A stretch of DNA of 64,000 nucleotides from Muricoccus harenae (lineage in GTDB: Bacteria; Pseudomonadota; Alphaproteobacteria; Acetobacterales; Acetobacteraceae), in NCBI RefSeq assembly GCF_009848505.1, contig NZ_WWDL01000024.1, forward strand, positions 31,698-95,697, written 5' to 3'. Under the pieces are notes generated by a model, which had not been told where the DNA came from, did no database searches, and was given only the letters and a program-made list of their open reading frames with translations. Position numbers and translations under genes: made by a program. How positions within the stretch are numbered: the stretch's first letter is position 1; each line of letters begins with the position of its first letter. Of the stretch, positions 7,529-17,352 are shown piece after piece.

Positions 7529-8925
7529 CAGACGCTCGCGCGATCCTCGGCCTGCACGCCCAGGAACTTCAGCTTCCGGTGCAGGGCGGAGCGTTCCATG
7601 CCGACGAAATTGGCTGTGCGGCTGATATTTCCGCCGAAACGCAGCAGCTGCGCCTCCAGATACTGCCGCTCGAACAGCTCGCGCGCATCCCGCAGCGGCA
7701 GGGTCATGATCTCACTGGAGCGGTCCAGCTTCAACATGGCCGGGGCGGCGGAGCCAACCTCGGGGGGCAGCATCTCCGGCCGGATCGGATCGGCAGGGCC
7801 GCCGGGGGCCATGATCAGCAGCCAGTCCACCAGGTTCCGCAGCTGGCGCACATTGCCCGGCCAGTCATAGGCCTGCATCGCCGCCATCGCGTCCTCGCTG
7901 ATCTCCCGAGGCGGAACGCCCGAGTTCTCGGCCGACTTGGCCATGAAGTGGCGGGCGAGGGCCGGCACGTCCTCCCGCCGCTCGCGGAGCGACGGCATGC
8001 GGATGGGCACCACGGCGAGGCGGTAGAACAGGTCCTCCCGGAAGCGCCCCGCGGCGATCTCGGCGGCAAGATCACGGTTGGTGGTGGCGGTGACCCGTAC
8101 ATCCACCTTCACGCGGGTCGCGCCGCCGATACGCTCGAAGCCCTGCTCCTGCAGTGCGCGGACGATCTTGCCCTGGGTCTCCAGCGGCATGTCCGCCACC
8201 TCGTCCAGCAGCAGCGTGCCGCCATGGGCGCGCTCCAGCACGCCCTGACGGCGCGGATGGGTCACGGGGTCGGGACCGCCCTCCACCCCGAACAGCTCCT
8301 CCTCGAAGCGCGCGGGATTCAGGGTGGCGCAGTTCAGCGCCACGAAGGGCTCGTCGGCGCGGCGAGAACGGGCGTGGATCATCCGTGCCGCCACCTCCTT
8401 GCCCGAGCCGGCCGGGCCGGTGAGCAGGACCCGCGAGCCGGTGGGCGCCACCTTCTCGATCGCACTGCGGATGCCCGCGATGAGGGAGGAGGTGCCGACC
8501 AGCTCGGTCTCGGCGCTGCCGCGCAGGCGCAACTCGCTGTTCTCGCGCTTGAGGCGGGCAGCCTCCAGCGCACGGGCTGCGATCAGCAGCAGCCGGTCCG
8601 ACTTGAAGGGCTTCTCGATGAAGTCATAGGCGCCCTGCTGGATCGCCTGCACCGCCGTCTCGATGGTCCCGTGGCCGGAGATCATCACCACCGGCACCCG
8701 CGGCTCCTCGCGATGCAGGGCCTCCAGGATGCCCAGCCCGTCCAGCCGGGAATTCTGCAGCCAGATATCCAGGATCACGAGGTTGGGGCGCTTCTGGCGG
8801 AACGCGGCCAGGGCCTGGTCGCTGTTGCCCGCCTGCCGGACCTCGTAGCCCTCATCCGCCAGGATGCCGTCGAGCAGGGCGCGGATGTCCGGCTCGTCAT
8901 CGACGATCAGGATGTCATGCGCCAT
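7528..8925 (-). CDS. ntrX: Response regulator NtrX (AAA+ type, GAFTGA motif lacking)
   Basis: A 465-residue response regulator, partner of NtrY. The receiver domain is at residues 1-120, with the acidic pocket DDE at 9-11 and phosphoacceptor D53 (LVILDIW). An AAA+ domain spans about 140-380, with Walker A GPAGSGKEVAA and Walker B GGTLLLDEVADMP. A Fis-type helix-turn-helix follows (ISRTANFVGMERSALHRKL). The sigma-54 contact loop is changed: where NtrC has GAFTGA, this protein reads GVEGGPDPVTHPRR. It therefore probably does not activate sigma-54 promoters and acts as a DNA-binding regulator with another mechanism. It overlaps ntrY by 11 bases. Confidence 0.95.
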   Translation of the reverse strand: MAHDILIVDDEPDIRALLDGILADEGYEVRQAGNSDQALAAFRQKRPNLVILDIWLQNSRLDGLGILEALHREEPRVPVVMISGHGTIETAVQAIQQGAYDFIEKPFKSDRLLLIAARALEAARLKRENSELRLRGSAETELVGTSSLIAGIRSAIEKVAPTGSRVLLTGPAGSGKEVAARMIHARSRRADEPFVALNCATLNPARFEEELFGVEGGPDPVTHPRRQGVLERAHGGTLLLDEVADMPLETQGKIVRALQEQGFERIGGATRVKVDVRVTATTNRDLAAEIAAGRFREDLFYRLAVVPIRMPSLRERREDVPALARHFMAKSAENSGVPPREISEDAMAAMQAYDWPGNVRQLRNLVDWLLIMAPGGPADPIRPEMLPPEVGSAAPAMLKLDRSSEIMTLPLRDARELFERQYLEAQLLRFGGNISRTANFVGMERSALHRKLKFLGVQAEDRASV

Positions 8926-11179
8926 GGCGCAGCATCTCTCCTCTTTCCTGCAACCCGTCTTGCTCCGATTTGCCAGGCTGGCCCGTCACGTCCGGGGGAA
9001 AGATGAGGGTGGCCCGTGCCCCGCCATCCGACCCGTCCGCGAGCGTCAGCCCACCGCCATGGTCCTCCATGATCTTCTTCACGATGGCAAGCCCGAGGCC
9101 TGTCCCCTTCGCCTTGTGGGTCACATACGGTTCCGTGAGGCGGTCGCGCTCCCCATCGCCCGGAAGGCCGATGCCGTTGTCCTCCACGCTGATGGAAACC
9201 CGCTCCGGACCGGCGGCCACCTCCACGATGACGCGCCCACCAGTCTCGCCGTCCGGGCGCATGGCGATGGCATCGGCGGCGTTCTGCAGCAGATTGGTCA
9301 GCGCTTGGTTGATCAGCCGGCGGTCGCAGCGGATCGAGAGCGGACCCTCCGGCACGCGCAGCTCATAGGTGATGGCCGGATGCGCGTCCCGCTGCAGCAC
9401 CAGCGCCTCCCGCACCAGCTGGACCGTATTCTCCGGCCGGATCACCGGCTGAGGCATCCGCGCGAAGGCGGAGAATTCGTCCACCATGCGGCCGATGTCA
9501 CCCACCTGCCGGACGATGGTGTCGGTGCAGGCACGAAATGTGTCAGGGTCGTCGGTGATCTGCTTCAGGTAGCGGCGCTTCAGCCGCTCGGCCGAAAGCT
9601 GGATCGGGGTGAGCGGATTTTTAATCTCATGGGCGATGCGGCGCGCCACATCGGCCCAGGCGGCCATCCGCTGGGCGGACAGCAGGGCCGTGATATCATC
9701 GAAGGTCAGGACATAGCCCGAGAGCCCGCCGGCATCGAACTCGGCGCCGATCCGCGCCAGCAGAGTGCGGCGCCCGGAGGGGCCAGGAACCGGGATCTCC
9801 TCCGTCCGTGCCTTCTCGGGCGTGAGGGCGGCGGCGGCGAGGAAGGCGCGGAACTCGGGCACCACCTCAGCCAGAGGGCGGCCGACGGCAGCTTCCAGGT
9901 CCTGCCCCAGCAATTCACTGGCCGGGCGGTTGGGCAGGTTGATCCGCCCCTCCGCATCCAGCCCGATCACTCCGGCGGAAACGCCCCCCAGCACGCTCTC
10001 GGTGAAGCGCCGCCGGTCATCGAGTTGCCGATAGGCCTCCAGCAGCTCGCTCCGCTGGGCGGCAAGCTGGTTCGTCATGCGGTTGAAGGCGCGGGACAGG
10101 CTGCCGACCTCGTCATCCGCCCGCCCTTCATCCACCCGGACGGAGAGGTCGCCCCCCCTCACCCGCTCCGCCGCATTGATCAGCCGCGAGATGGGGCGCG
10201 CGATCTGGTTCGCCATCACCAGCCCGATCAGCACCGCTGCCAGCAACACCAGCAGAGTCGCGATCGCGAAGATCATCACGAAGGTGATCTGCAAGCCGGA
10301 GCGGTTGCGATCGAGCTGGTCGTATTCCTGAAAGGCCAGCTCGGTGCGCTGCATGTGCTCGATGATCGAGGGATCGAGCGGGCGGCCGATCATCAGCATC
10401 AGCCCGGGCTCGATATCCAGGGCCACAAGGCCACGGACCCGGCCCTCCTCCCCCTCATCCGAGAGCACGGCCACCTCACCTTGGCGCACCGTCTCCATCG
10501 CCCAGGCGGGAGGCGCGTCCACCACGATGGCGGAGCCGAGTCCAGCATTGGCGATCACCCGGCCGAGCACCGGCTCAAAGACCGTCGCCTCGGTCAGCCC
10601 GCGCAGGGAGGTGAAGGTGGTAAGCACCTGGCTGAAGCCCACCGTGTTGTCCGGTAGGAGCGTTCCGGCACGGTTCAGGTCCGCGGCCATGGCCAGAGCA
10701 TCGGCGCGGATGGCGTTGCGATTCTCGTCCAAATAGGCACGGGAGGCGACGAGGCTGGCCTCCAGCGTGCTGCGCACCTTGTCGCTGAACCAAGCCTGGA
10801 TGCCGAGTTGGAAGAAGACGGCGGCAAACACCGCTACTAGCAGGGCGGGCACCACCGCCACCCCGCCGAGCAGCAACACCAGCCGCACATGCAGCCGTGA
10901 TCCCGCGCTGCCCCTACGCCGCTCTGCCCAGACGCGCACCAGCCGCCCGGCCAGGCTGGCCATGAGCAGGAGGACAAAGGCGGCATTCACCAGGACCAGA
11001 GCCGCGGTCTGGGCCGGGCTTGTCGGCCCGAAGGGGCTGCTGCCGGAGAGCACGGCGAAGGAGGCGATGCCCACCAGCAGCGCGCCGAGGGCCATGGCAA
11101 GGGTCATCACCCGCCCGAGCAGCATGTCCGCCGCACGGCGGGTGAGGCTCCGCGGAGGGGCCTGGGGATCGCGCCTCAC
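8915..11179 (-). CDS. ntrY: Membrane sensor histidine kinase NtrY
   Basis: A 754-residue membrane-bound sensor kinase. Three hydrophobic segments lie in the first 120 residues (MTLAMALGALLVGIASFAVL, LVLVNAAFVLLLMASLAG and LVLLLGGVAVVPALLVAVFA). A periplasmic-type region leads to a fourth segment near 300, followed by a HAMP domain (ANQIARPISRLI), a PAS domain around 390-490, the H-box AHEIKNPLTP near 517, and a HATPase domain with N-box NQALTNLLQNAADAI and GTGLGLAIVKKI. NtrYX responds to nitrogen, redox or envelope state in different alphaproteobacteria; the signal here is unknown. It lies 10 bases after ntrC. Confidence 0.96.
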   Translation of the reverse strand: MRRDPQAPPRSLTRRAADMLLGRVMTLAMALGALLVGIASFAVLSGSSPFGPTSPAQTAALVLVNAAFVLLLMASLAGRLVRVWAERRRGSAGSRLHVRLVLLLGGVAVVPALLVAVFAAVFFQLGIQAWFSDKVRSTLEASLVASRAYLDENRNAIRADALAMAADLNRAGTLLPDNTVGFSQVLTTFTSLRGLTEATVFEPVLGRVIANAGLGSAIVVDAPPAWAMETVRQGEVAVLSDEGEEGRVRGLVALDIEPGLMLMIGRPLDPSIIEHMQRTELAFQEYDQLDRNRSGLQITFVMIFAIATLLVLLAAVLIGLVMANQIARPISRLINAAERVRGGDLSVRVDEGRADDEVGSLSRAFNRMTNQLAAQRSELLEAYRQLDDRRRFTESVLGGVSAGVIGLDAEGRINLPNRPASELLGQDLEAAVGRPLAEVVPEFRAFLAAAALTPEKARTEEIPVPGPSGRRTLLARIGAEFDAGGLSGYVLTFDDITALLSAQRMAAWADVARRIAHEIKNPLTPIQLSAERLKRRYLKQITDDPDTFRACTDTIVRQVGDIGRMVDEFSAFARMPQPVIRPENTVQLVREALVLQRDAHPAITYELRVPEGPLSIRCDRRLINQALTNLLQNAADAIAMRPDGETGGRVIVEVAAGPERVSISVEDNGIGLPGDGERDRLTEPYVTHKAKGTGLGLAIVKKIMEDHGGGLTLADGSDGGARATLIFPPDVTGQPGKSEQDGLQERGEMLRHGA

Positions 11180-11189
11180 GCCGGCGCCG

Positions 11190-12635
11190 TCACGACAACC
11201 CGCGGACCACCGGCAGCTCCAGCTCCCGGATCTTCTTCCGCAGGGTGTTGCGGTTCAGGCCGAGCATGGCGGCAGCCTTGATCTGGTTGCCCCTGGTATT
11301 CGCCAAAGCGAGCCGCAGCAGCGGCCGCTCCACCTCCGCCAGCACGCGCTCATACAGGTCGCGGACCGGAAGGCCGTCCCGCTGCGCGCTCATGAAGGTG
11401 GCGAGGTGACGTTCCACCGCCTGCTCCAACGTCTCCGGCACCGAGGGGACGGAAAGGGGGCCGGGGGAAGGCTCAGCCTCCGCCAGCTCCGCCGCCACCG
11501 CATCCTCGCCGATCACCTCCTGGGGATAGAGGGCGGCAAGTCGGCGCATCAGGTTCTCCAGCTCGCGGGCATTGCCCGGCCAGGGATGCGACTTCAGGCG
11601 CTCCACCGCCTCGTTGTCCAGCGACTTCGCAGGCAAGCCGGAAGCCTTCGCACGATCGAGGAAGTGACGGGCAAGCAACGGGATGTCCTCCGCCCGCTCG
11701 CGCAGCGGCGGGAGGCGAATCGGGACGACGTTCAGGCGGTAGAACAAGTCCTCGCGGAACAGGCCCTGGCGAATGGCCTGGCGCAGGTCCCGGTGGGTGG
11801 CGGCAACGATGCGGACATTCGCCTTGATGGGCGTGCGGCCGCCGACGGTGGTGAACTCGCCCTCCTGCAACACGCGCAGCAGGCGGGTCTGGGCCTCGGG
11901 CGGCATGTCGCCGATCTCGTCGAGGAAGAGCGTGCCGCCGGCCGCCTGCTCGAAACGGCCGACGCCACGCGCCATTGCGCCGGTGAAGGCGCCCCGCTCA
12001 TGGCCGAACAACTCCGCCTCGATTAGGTCGCGCGGGATGGCCGCCATGTTGACGGCCACGAAATTGCCGGTGCGCCGGCGGGAATAGTCGTGCAGGGCGC
12101 GGGCGACCAACTCCTTGCCCGTGCCGCTCTCGCCCGTGATCATCACGGTCAGGTCGGTCGTCGTAAGCCGGGCGACGGTGCGGTAGATCTCCTGCATGGC
12201 GGCGGAGCGGCCGACCAGGGGCAGGCGCTCCTCCTCCGGCTCCTCCGCATTCGGCTCCGGCGCCACGGCCGGCGCCGCCAGCGCGCGCTGGACCAGGGAG
12301 AGAAGATCCTTCAAATCGAAGGGCTTCGGAAGGTAATCGAAGGCGCCGCGTTGCGCTGCCTTGAGCGCCGTCGCGAAGGTCGACTGTGCGCTCATCACCA
12401 CCACACGCAGCTCCGGGCGCACCCGTCGGATGCGGGGAACGAGGTCCAGCCCGTTCTCGTCCGGCATGATCACGTCCGTGATCACCAGATCGCCCTCCCC
12501 ATCCTCCACCCAGCGCCAGAGCGTGGCCGCGGAGGAGGTGGCGCGCACGTTATAGCCCACCCGGCCGAGCGCCTGGGCGAGAACGGTGCGGATGGCGCGG
12601 TCGTCATCCGCGATGAGGATGGTGCGTTCGGTCAT
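11190..12635 (-). CDS. ntrC: Nitrogen regulation response regulator NtrC
   Basis: A 481-residue sigma-54 activator of nitrogen assimilation genes. The receiver has the acidic triad near 10-12 and phosphoacceptor D54, the same position as in enteric NtrC. The AAA+ domain has Walker [15 protein letters not shown], an intact GAFTGA ([13 protein letters not shown]), and Walker [14 protein letters not shown]. The C-terminal Fis-type helix-turn-helix contains [20 protein letters not shown]. The start is set at the ATG giving [13 protein letters not shown] longer frame adds 54 residues of low-complexity sequence upstream, with no support from the family. 56 bases after ntrB. Confidence 0.97.
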   Translation of the reverse strand: MTERTILIADDDRAIRTVLAQALGRVGYNVRATSSAATLWRWVEDGEGDLVITDVIMPDENGLDLVPRIRRVRPELRVVVMSAQSTFATALKAAQRGAFDYLPKPFDLKDLLSLVQRALAAPAVAPEPNAEEPEEERLPLVGRSAAMQEIYRTVARLTTTDLTVMITGESGTGKELVARALHDYSRRRTGNFVAVNMAAIPRDLIEAELFGHERGAFTGAMARGVGRFEQAAGGTLFLDEIGDMPPEAQTRLLRVLQEGEFTTVGGRTPIKANVRIVAATHRDLRQAIRQGLFREDLFYRLNVVPIRLPPLRERAEDIPLLARHFLDRAKASGLPAKSLDNEAVERLKSHPWPGNARELENLMRRLAALYPQEVIGEDAVAAELAEAEPSPGPLSVPSVPETLEQAVERHLATFMSAQRDGLPVRDLYERVLAEVERPLLRLALANTRGNQIKAAAMLGLNRNTLRKKIRELELPVVRGLS

Positions 12636-12691
12636 TCTTTTTCTGGTGAAGAGAGGCGGTCGGGCGGCGGATTGCGCGACGGATCCGGCCA

Positions 12692-13831
12692 TCAGGCCGT
12701 CTGCCGCATCCGCGCACGCGGCAGGGGCTGCGCCACGCCGGCGGGTGGCTTGGGCAGGGAGAGGCGGAAGACGGTACGGCCGGGACGGCTGTCGCATTCG
12801 ATGAGGGCGCCATGATCGGCGACCAGCTTTGCCACGAGCGCGAGGCCGAGCCCCTGCCCGCCCCGCTTCGTGGTGATGAAGGGCTCGAACAGGCTGGCGC
12901 GCACCTCCTCGTGAATGCCGCGACCGTTATCGCGGACCGTGACCTCCAGCGGCAGGTGCACCCTTTCCCGCGAACCCGGGATCGCGAGCCGCACGCCGTG
13001 GCGATAGGCCGTGGTCAGGACGATCTCGCCCTCCCGCGGTTCCACGGCTTCGGCCGCATTCTTCACGAGGTTCAGCAGGATCTGCACAAGCTGGTCGCGG
13101 TTGCCCCAGACCGGCGGGAGTGAAGGATCGTATTCTCGCATGATCCGCAGATGGGCTGCGAAGCCGGTGCCGGCGATGCGGAGGACGTGGTCCAGCACCT
13201 CGTGGATGTTCACCGCTTCCCGCTCCAGCGGCCGCTCGGAGAACATGTCCATCCGCTCGACCAGGTCGCGGATGCGATCCACCTCGTCCTGGATCAGCGT
13301 GCAAAGCTCGCGATCTCCCTCCGAGGCCGCCTGCTCAAGGAGCTGCGCCGCGCCGCGGATGCCGGAGAGCGGGTTCTTCACTTCATGCGCCAACATGGCT
13401 GCCATGGCGCTGGCTCCCCGAGCCGCACCGCGGAAATTCAGCTGACGATCCAGCTTCTGGGCTGTGGAACCGTCCTGCAGCGTGAGGATCACCGCGCCCG
13501 GCATCTCCGGCATGGGGGCGCCATGGGCGGCCACGCCATCGCGATGCAGTCGGGGAGAGTGAAGCGTCAGGTCATGGTCGGAGATCGGGGCATCGGCTGC
13601 CCGGACATGGCGGACGAGGGCGGCAAGCCGCGAATCCTCGGGCAGAAGGTCCGTCAAGCGCAACTGCGACAGGCTGGCTGAGGAGATGCCGAGGAACAGT
13701 TCGGCTGCCGGGTTGGCGAAGCGGAAGCGGCCCTCGGAGTCCAACAGAACCACCGGCACCGGAAGCGCTGAGAGAAGCTGGGTGCCGTCCGGAAGATCCG
13801 TCCTCGCGACGGGGCCGATTCTGCTGGGCAT
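12692..13831 (-). CDS. ntrB: Nitrogen sensor histidine kinase NtrB
   Basis: A 379-residue soluble two-component kinase/phosphatase that controls NtrC, normally governed by PII. A PAS domain occupies the first 110 residues ([20 protein letters not shown]). The H-box [13 protein letters not shown] is near residue 148. The catalytic domain has N-box [20 protein letters not shown], followed by [10 protein letters not shown] and [10 protein letters not shown]. No membrane segment, as expected for NtrB. It starts 8 bases after dusB ends, the classic nifR3-ntrB-ntrC arrangement. Confidence 0.96.
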   Translation of the reverse strand: MPSRIGPVARTDLPDGTQLLSALPVPVVLLDSEGRFRFANPAAELFLGISSASLSQLRLTDLLPEDSRLAALVRHVRAADAPISDHDLTLHSPRLHRDGVAAHGAPMPEMPGAVILTLQDGSTAQKLDRQLNFRGAARGASAMAAMLAHEVKNPLSGIRGAAQLLEQAASEGDRELCTLIQDEVDRIRDLVERMDMFSERPLEREAVNIHEVLDHVLRIAGTGFAAHLRIMREYDPSLPPVWGNRDQLVQILLNLVKNAAEAVEPREGEIVLTTAYRHGVRLAIPGSRERVHLPLEVTVRDNGRGIHEEVRASLFEPFITTKRGGQGLGLALVAKLVADHGALIECDSRPGRTVFRLSLPKPPAGVAQPLPRARMRQTA

Positions 13832-13839
13832 GATACCTC

Positions 13840-14967
13840 TCAGGCGGCCAGGGGCGTGTCGGCGTCGTCTTGCGGCGCGCCGTCGCGGCCCGCGTCACGG
13901 AACATGTCGCGCACGCCCTCGATGCCGGCATCAAGCAGCGGACGGTAGAAGGACTCGATGGCGGCAAGCGCCTCCTCCACCGTATCCGCGCCATTGATGC
14001 GGACGCGGAACTCGGCGCTGCCCGGAAGCCCGCGCGAGTACCAGGCGACATGCTTGCGGGCGAGGCGGAGGCCCGGATTGCTGCCGTGGTGCGACAGCAT
14101 GTCCGCATAGTGCTCAAGCAACATAGCGTGCTGCTCCTCGAGCGAGGGCAGAGCAGGCATCCGGCCAGTGGCGAGGTATTCGGCGACCAGCCCCGGCAGC
14201 CAGGGCCGGCCATAGGCGCCGCGGCCGATCATCACGCCATCGGCACCCGAGCGGCGCATCGCCTCGGCCGCATCTTCAGGACCCAGGATGTCGCCATTCA
14301 CGATGACGGGGATGCCGACCGCCGCCTTCACCTTCGCCACGAAGTCCCAGTCAGCCGTACCGGTGTAGAGCATCTGCCGGGTGCGCCCGTGCACCGTCAC
14401 CAGGCGGATCCCGCAGGCCTCGGCGATGCGGCCCAGGTTCGGCGCGTTAAGGCTGGAATGGTCCCAGCCCATCCGCATCTTCAGCGTGACGGGCACGCTC
14501 ACGGCCTTCACCGTGGCCTCAAGGATGCGGGCGGCCTTGATTTCGTCGCGCATAAGGGCGCTGCCGGCTTGCTGGCCAACGGCAACCTTCTTCACCGGAC
14601 AGCCGAAGTTGATGTCCACCAGGGCTGCGCCGCGATCGACCGCGAGCTTCGCGGCCTCGGCCATCACCTCGGGATCGCAGCCGGCCAGCTGCACACTGGC
14701 GGGGCCGCCGAAGCCGTCCACTTCCGCCATCTTCAGCGTCTGCCGGTTCTCGCGGACCATCGCCTGGCTCGCGATCATCTCGCTGACCACCATGGGGGTG
14801 CCGCGACCGCGCGCGAGGCGGCGGAACGGCAGATCGGTCACGCCCGACATCGGGGCCAGGATCACGGGCCGTTCGATCCGGACGTTTCCAACCATGATGG
14901 GGCGCAGATGCGGACTGCCCTCCGGATGGGCAGCCTCTCCAATGCGTGAGCTTGTCGGCATAGGCAT
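13840..14967 (-). CDS. dusB: tRNA-dihydrouridine synthase DusB (NifR3)
   Basis: FMN-dependent reductase that converts specific uridines in tRNA to dihydrouridine. It has the TIM-barrel opening VILAPMSGVTDLPFRR, the catalytic cysteine motif DINFGCPVKK, MRMGWDHSSLN, VHGRTRQMLYTG and GVMIGRGAYGRPW. The frame gives 375 residues. Two ATGs at the 5' end (14967, 14961) precede an unconserved stretch of about 24 residues. An ATG at 14895 (MVGNVRIERPV) matches the usual family start better, but no start has a clear ribosome binding site. First gene of the ntr unit, diverging from ispDF. Confidence 0.94.
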   Translation of the reverse strand: MPMPTSSRIGEAAHPEGSPHLRPIMVGNVRIERPVILAPMSGVTDLPFRRLARGRGTPMVVSEMIASQAMVRENRQTLKMAEVDGFGGPASVQLAGCDPEVMAEAAKLAVDRGAALVDINFGCPVKKVAVGQQAGSALMRDEIKAARILEATVKAVSVPVTLKMRMGWDHSSLNAPNLGRIAEACGIRLVTVHGRTRQMLYTGTADWDFVAKVKAAVGIPVIVNGDILGPEDAAEAMRRSGADGVMIGRGAYGRPWLPGLVAEYLATGRMPALPSLEEQHAMLLEHYADMLSHHGSNPGLRLARKHVAWYSRGLPGSAEFRVRINGADTVEEALAAIESFYRPLLDAGIEGVRDMFRDAGRDGAPQDDADTPLAA

Positions 14968-14974
14968 GTGCCTA

Positions 14975-15003
14975 TCAAGCGGGCAGGTGCATGGTCAAGC
15001 GGG
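14975..15003. repeat. Pair of 9-bp direct repeats in the dusB/ispDF divergent promoter region
   Basis: TCAAGCGGG occurs at 14975-14983 and again at 14995-15003, exactly 20 bases apart (two helical turns), in the 107-base gap between the divergent dusB-ntr unit and ispDF. On the minus strand the distal copy overlaps a TTGACC hexamer that could be a -35 element for dusB. A same-face pair like this suits a regulator dimer or two dimers binding side by side. The rest of the gap shows no recognisable RNA gene. Confidence 0.3.
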
Positions 15004-15074
15004 ATCGCAGACCAGGGCTGGGGAGCGCTCTGGGCGGGCGGCCCCAGCGCGGCTAGGTTCCGCACCGTGGCGAT

Positions 15075-16232
15075 ATGGGGGTCCTGATGCAGGTTGTGGC
15101 GTTGCTGATGGCGGCGGGGCGCGGGGAGCGGCTGGGCGGCAGCGAGCCGAAGCAGTTCCTGCCCTTGCTGGGCCGCCCGGTGCTGCGCCATGCCGCCGAG
15201 GCCCTGCTGCGCGATGGGCTGGTGGAGGCCATCCAGCCGGTCTGCGCCGAGGGCGAGCGGGAGCGGGTGGACACCGTCCTGGCGGGCCTGCCGGCGCTGC
15301 CCGCGGTCGCCGGCGGCGCCACGCGCCAGGCAAGCGTGCGGGCCGGGCTGGAGGCTCTTGAGAAGCAGTCTCCCACCGTCGTGCTGGTGCATGACGCCGC
15401 CCGGCCGGTGGTGCCCGCCGGCACGGTGGCCGCGGTGCTTGCGGCGCTGGAGACAGCCAGGGGTGCGATCCCGGCCCAGCCTGTGGCGGATACGTTGAAG
15501 GCGGCCGAGGGAGCGACGATCCTCCGCACGGTCCCGCGCGCTGGCCTGCACCGCGCCCAGACCCCACAGGGCTTCCATTTTCCCCTGCTGCTGTCCCTGC
15601 ACAGGATGGCGCCGGATGGCGCCACGGATGATGCCGCGCTGCTGGAAGCCGGAGGCCATGCCGTACGGCTGGTTCCCGGATCGGAGGAGAATGTGAAGAT
15701 CACTTACCCCGGCGACCTAGAACGGGTGGAGGCGGCCATGCTGCCGCGCCTGCTGCCGCGCGTCGGCACCGGCTTCGACGTGCACCGCCTGGTGGAGGGG
15801 CGGCCGCTTATCCTCTGCGGGGTGCAGGTGCCGCATTCCCTCGGCCTCGACGGGCATTCGGACGCTGATGTGGGGCTGCATGCCCTCTGTGACGCCATCT
15901 ATGGCGCCTTGGCCGAAGGCGACATCGGCCGCCACTTTCCACCCAGCCAGATGCAGTGGAAGGACGCCGACAGCGCCGCCTTTCTGAGCCACGCCGCCGG
16001 CCGCATCGCGGCCCGGGGTGGGGTGCTGGCGAATGCCGACGTGACGCTGATCTGTGAGCAGCCGAAGATCACCCCGCATGCCCCGGCGATGATCGCGCGC
16101 GTCGCCTCGCTGCTGGCCGTGCCGGAAGACCGGGTTTCGGTGAAGGCGACCACCACGGAGCGGCTGGGCTTCCCGGGCCGCGGTGAAGGAATCGCGGCTC
16201 AGGCCGCTGTCAGTCTGCTGGTACCGGCATAG
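15075..16232 (+). CDS. ispDF: Bifunctional 2-C-methyl-D-erythritol 4-phosphate cytidylyltransferase / MECDP synthase
   Basis: Fused IspD-IspF enzyme of the non-mevalonate isoprenoid pathway, performing the CTP-dependent and cyclisation steps. The IspD half (about 1-225) has the nucleotide-binding [28 protein letters not shown] and HRAQTPQGF. The IspF half (about 228-385) has [47 protein letters not shown] and [18 protein letters not shown]. The fused form is typical of alphaproteobacteria. An ATG at 15087 has a better GGGGG upstream and removes four residues. The 3' end overlaps the convergent deacetylase-like gene by 23 bases. Confidence 0.97.
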   Translation: MGVLMQVVALLMAAGRGERLGGSEPKQFLPLLGRPVLRHAAEALLRDGLVEAIQPVCAEGERERVDTVLAGLPALPAVAGGATRQASVRAGLEALEKQSPTVVLVHDAARPVVPAGTVAAVLAALETARGAIPAQPVADTLKAAEGATILRTVPRAGLHRAQTPQGFHFPLLLSLHRMAPDGATDDAALLEAGGHAVRLVPGSEENVKITYPGDLERVEAAMLPRLLPRVGTGFDVHRLVEGRPLILCGVQVPHSLGLDGHSDADVGLHALCDAIYGALAEGDIGRHFPPSQMQWKDADSAAFLSHAAGRIAARGGVLANADVTLICEQPKITPHAPAMIARVASLLAVPEDRVSVKATTTERLGFPGRGEGIAAQAAVSLLVPA

Positions 16233-17352
16233 CGGGCTCCGGCAGCCCCTCCAGCGTTGCGTCGCAGGCCGCGACCACCTCGGCCCGCAGCGGGCCGGGG
16301 CGTGGTGTGTCGAGCAGCGTGGTGAACCAGTGCTCCGGCGGGTTGCGGCCGGCGGCGCGCTGCCATTCCAACGCCCGCAGTACGGCCTCGGCCGCTGGCG
16401 GCAGACGCTCCGGCACTTGCCGGCCGTCCAGCACGCCCCAGACCAGCGCCCAGCAGCGGGCGACAGTCCAGGGATTGTAGCCCCCGCCGCCGGTGACGAT
16501 CAGGCGCGGCGACTCCGCCAGGAGCGCGCGGACCACGGCCCGATGAGCATCGTTGGAAAGGGAGAGCCGAGCGAGCGGATCCTCCTCCAGTGCGTCGGCG
16601 CCGCATTGGAGCATGACGGCCTGGGGCCGGAGATGCCGCAGGATGGGCAGGATGGCCGTCTGGAGCACATGCTCCATCTCGGTGTCGTTGAAGCCCTGGG
16701 GCACCGGGATGTTGCGGGCACGCCCACCAGCGCGATCCTCGATGCGGCCGGTGAAGGGCCAGCGCCCCGCTTCATGGACGGAGAGGGTGAAGACGCGCGG
16801 ATCGTCGCGGAAGGCATATTCCACGCCGTCTCCATGATGCGCGTCGATATCGACGTAGAGGATGTTCGTCAGGCCGAGGTCGAGCCATTCCAGCAGGCCC
16901 AACACCGGATCGTTGATGTAGCAGAAGCCGCTGGCCCGGTCCGGCATGGCGTGGTGCGTGCCCGCGCCGGGGACATGAACGATCCCGCCGCCCCGCGTCA
17001 GCCGTGCCGCCAGGATGGCCCCTCCGGCGCTAGTGGCGGGGCGGCGGTACACCTCCCCGTAGATCGGATTGTCATGGGCGCCGATGTGATGGCGCTCGCG
17101 GATCTCGGCCGAAGCCGCCTGCTCCGCCTCGGCCCGCTGCAGGGCGGCAACGTATTCGGGCGTATGGTAGCGGGCGAGCTGGGCCGGGGTGGCGCGGGGG
17201 CTGTCGAGGTAACGGGCGGGGTCCAGCCAGCCGAGGGCGCGGATCAGGTCCAGCGTTGCTGGCACGCGCGGGATCGCAAGCGGGTGCTTCGGCCCATAGC
17301 TAGAGCCCCGGTAGATCTCAGAGCCGATGAGAAGGGGGCGGCCTGCTGTCAG
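16210..17352 (-). CDS. Histone deacetylase family protein (AcuC/acetylpolyamine amidohydrolase-like)
   Basis: About 380 residues of the arginase/deacetylase fold, zinc enzymes that remove acetyl groups from lysines, polyamines or other amides. The opening [20 protein letters not shown] is typical of the bacterial subgroup. The catalytic His pair is in [19 protein letters not shown], and the zinc ligands in [14 protein letters not shown] and [25 protein letters not shown] is the conserved C-terminal loop. No ATG, GTG or TTG lies at a sensible place; homology begins at a CTG (17352) whose TG overlaps the thiolase TGA, so a CTG start coupled to thiolase translation is proposed. A 100-residue upstream extension in frame is only the antisense-like shadow of the thiolase gene. 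Confidence 0.85.
   Translation of the reverse strand: MTAGRPLLIGSEIYRGSSYGPKHPLAIPRVPATLDLIRALGWLDPARYLDSPRATPAQLARYHTPEYVAALQRAEAEQAASAEIRERHHIGAHDNPIYGEVYRRPATSAGGAILAARLTRGGGIVHVPGAGTHHAMPDRASGFCYINDPVLGLLEWLDLGLTNILYVDIDAHHGDGVEYAFRDDPRVFTLSVHEAGRWPFTGRIEDRAGGRARNIPVPQGFNDTEMEHVLQTAILPILRHLRPQAVMLQCGADALEEDPLARLSLSNDAHRAVVRALLAESPRLIVTGGGGYNPWTVARCWALVWGVLDGRQVPERLPPAAEAVLRALEWQRAAGRNPPEHWFTTLLDTPRPGPLRAEVVAACDATLEGLPEPAMPVPAD

Noticed and set aside
5861..7870. Long + strand open frame (669 codons) across the HAD and aminotransferase genes
   Set aside because: It is the antisense of two well-supported enzymes. Low-complexity Arg/Pro/Ala translation with no motif; such frames are common opposite GC-rich genes.
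8864..10657. Long + strand open frame opposite ntrX/ntrY
   Set aside because: His/Arg/Gln-rich translation with no family motif; the minus-strand frames contain all expected kinase and regulator motifs.
12636..12797. 54-residue N-terminal extension of NtrC
   Set aside because: Low-complexity, absent from the family, and the ATG at 12635 gives a receiver domain aligned with NtrC including D54.
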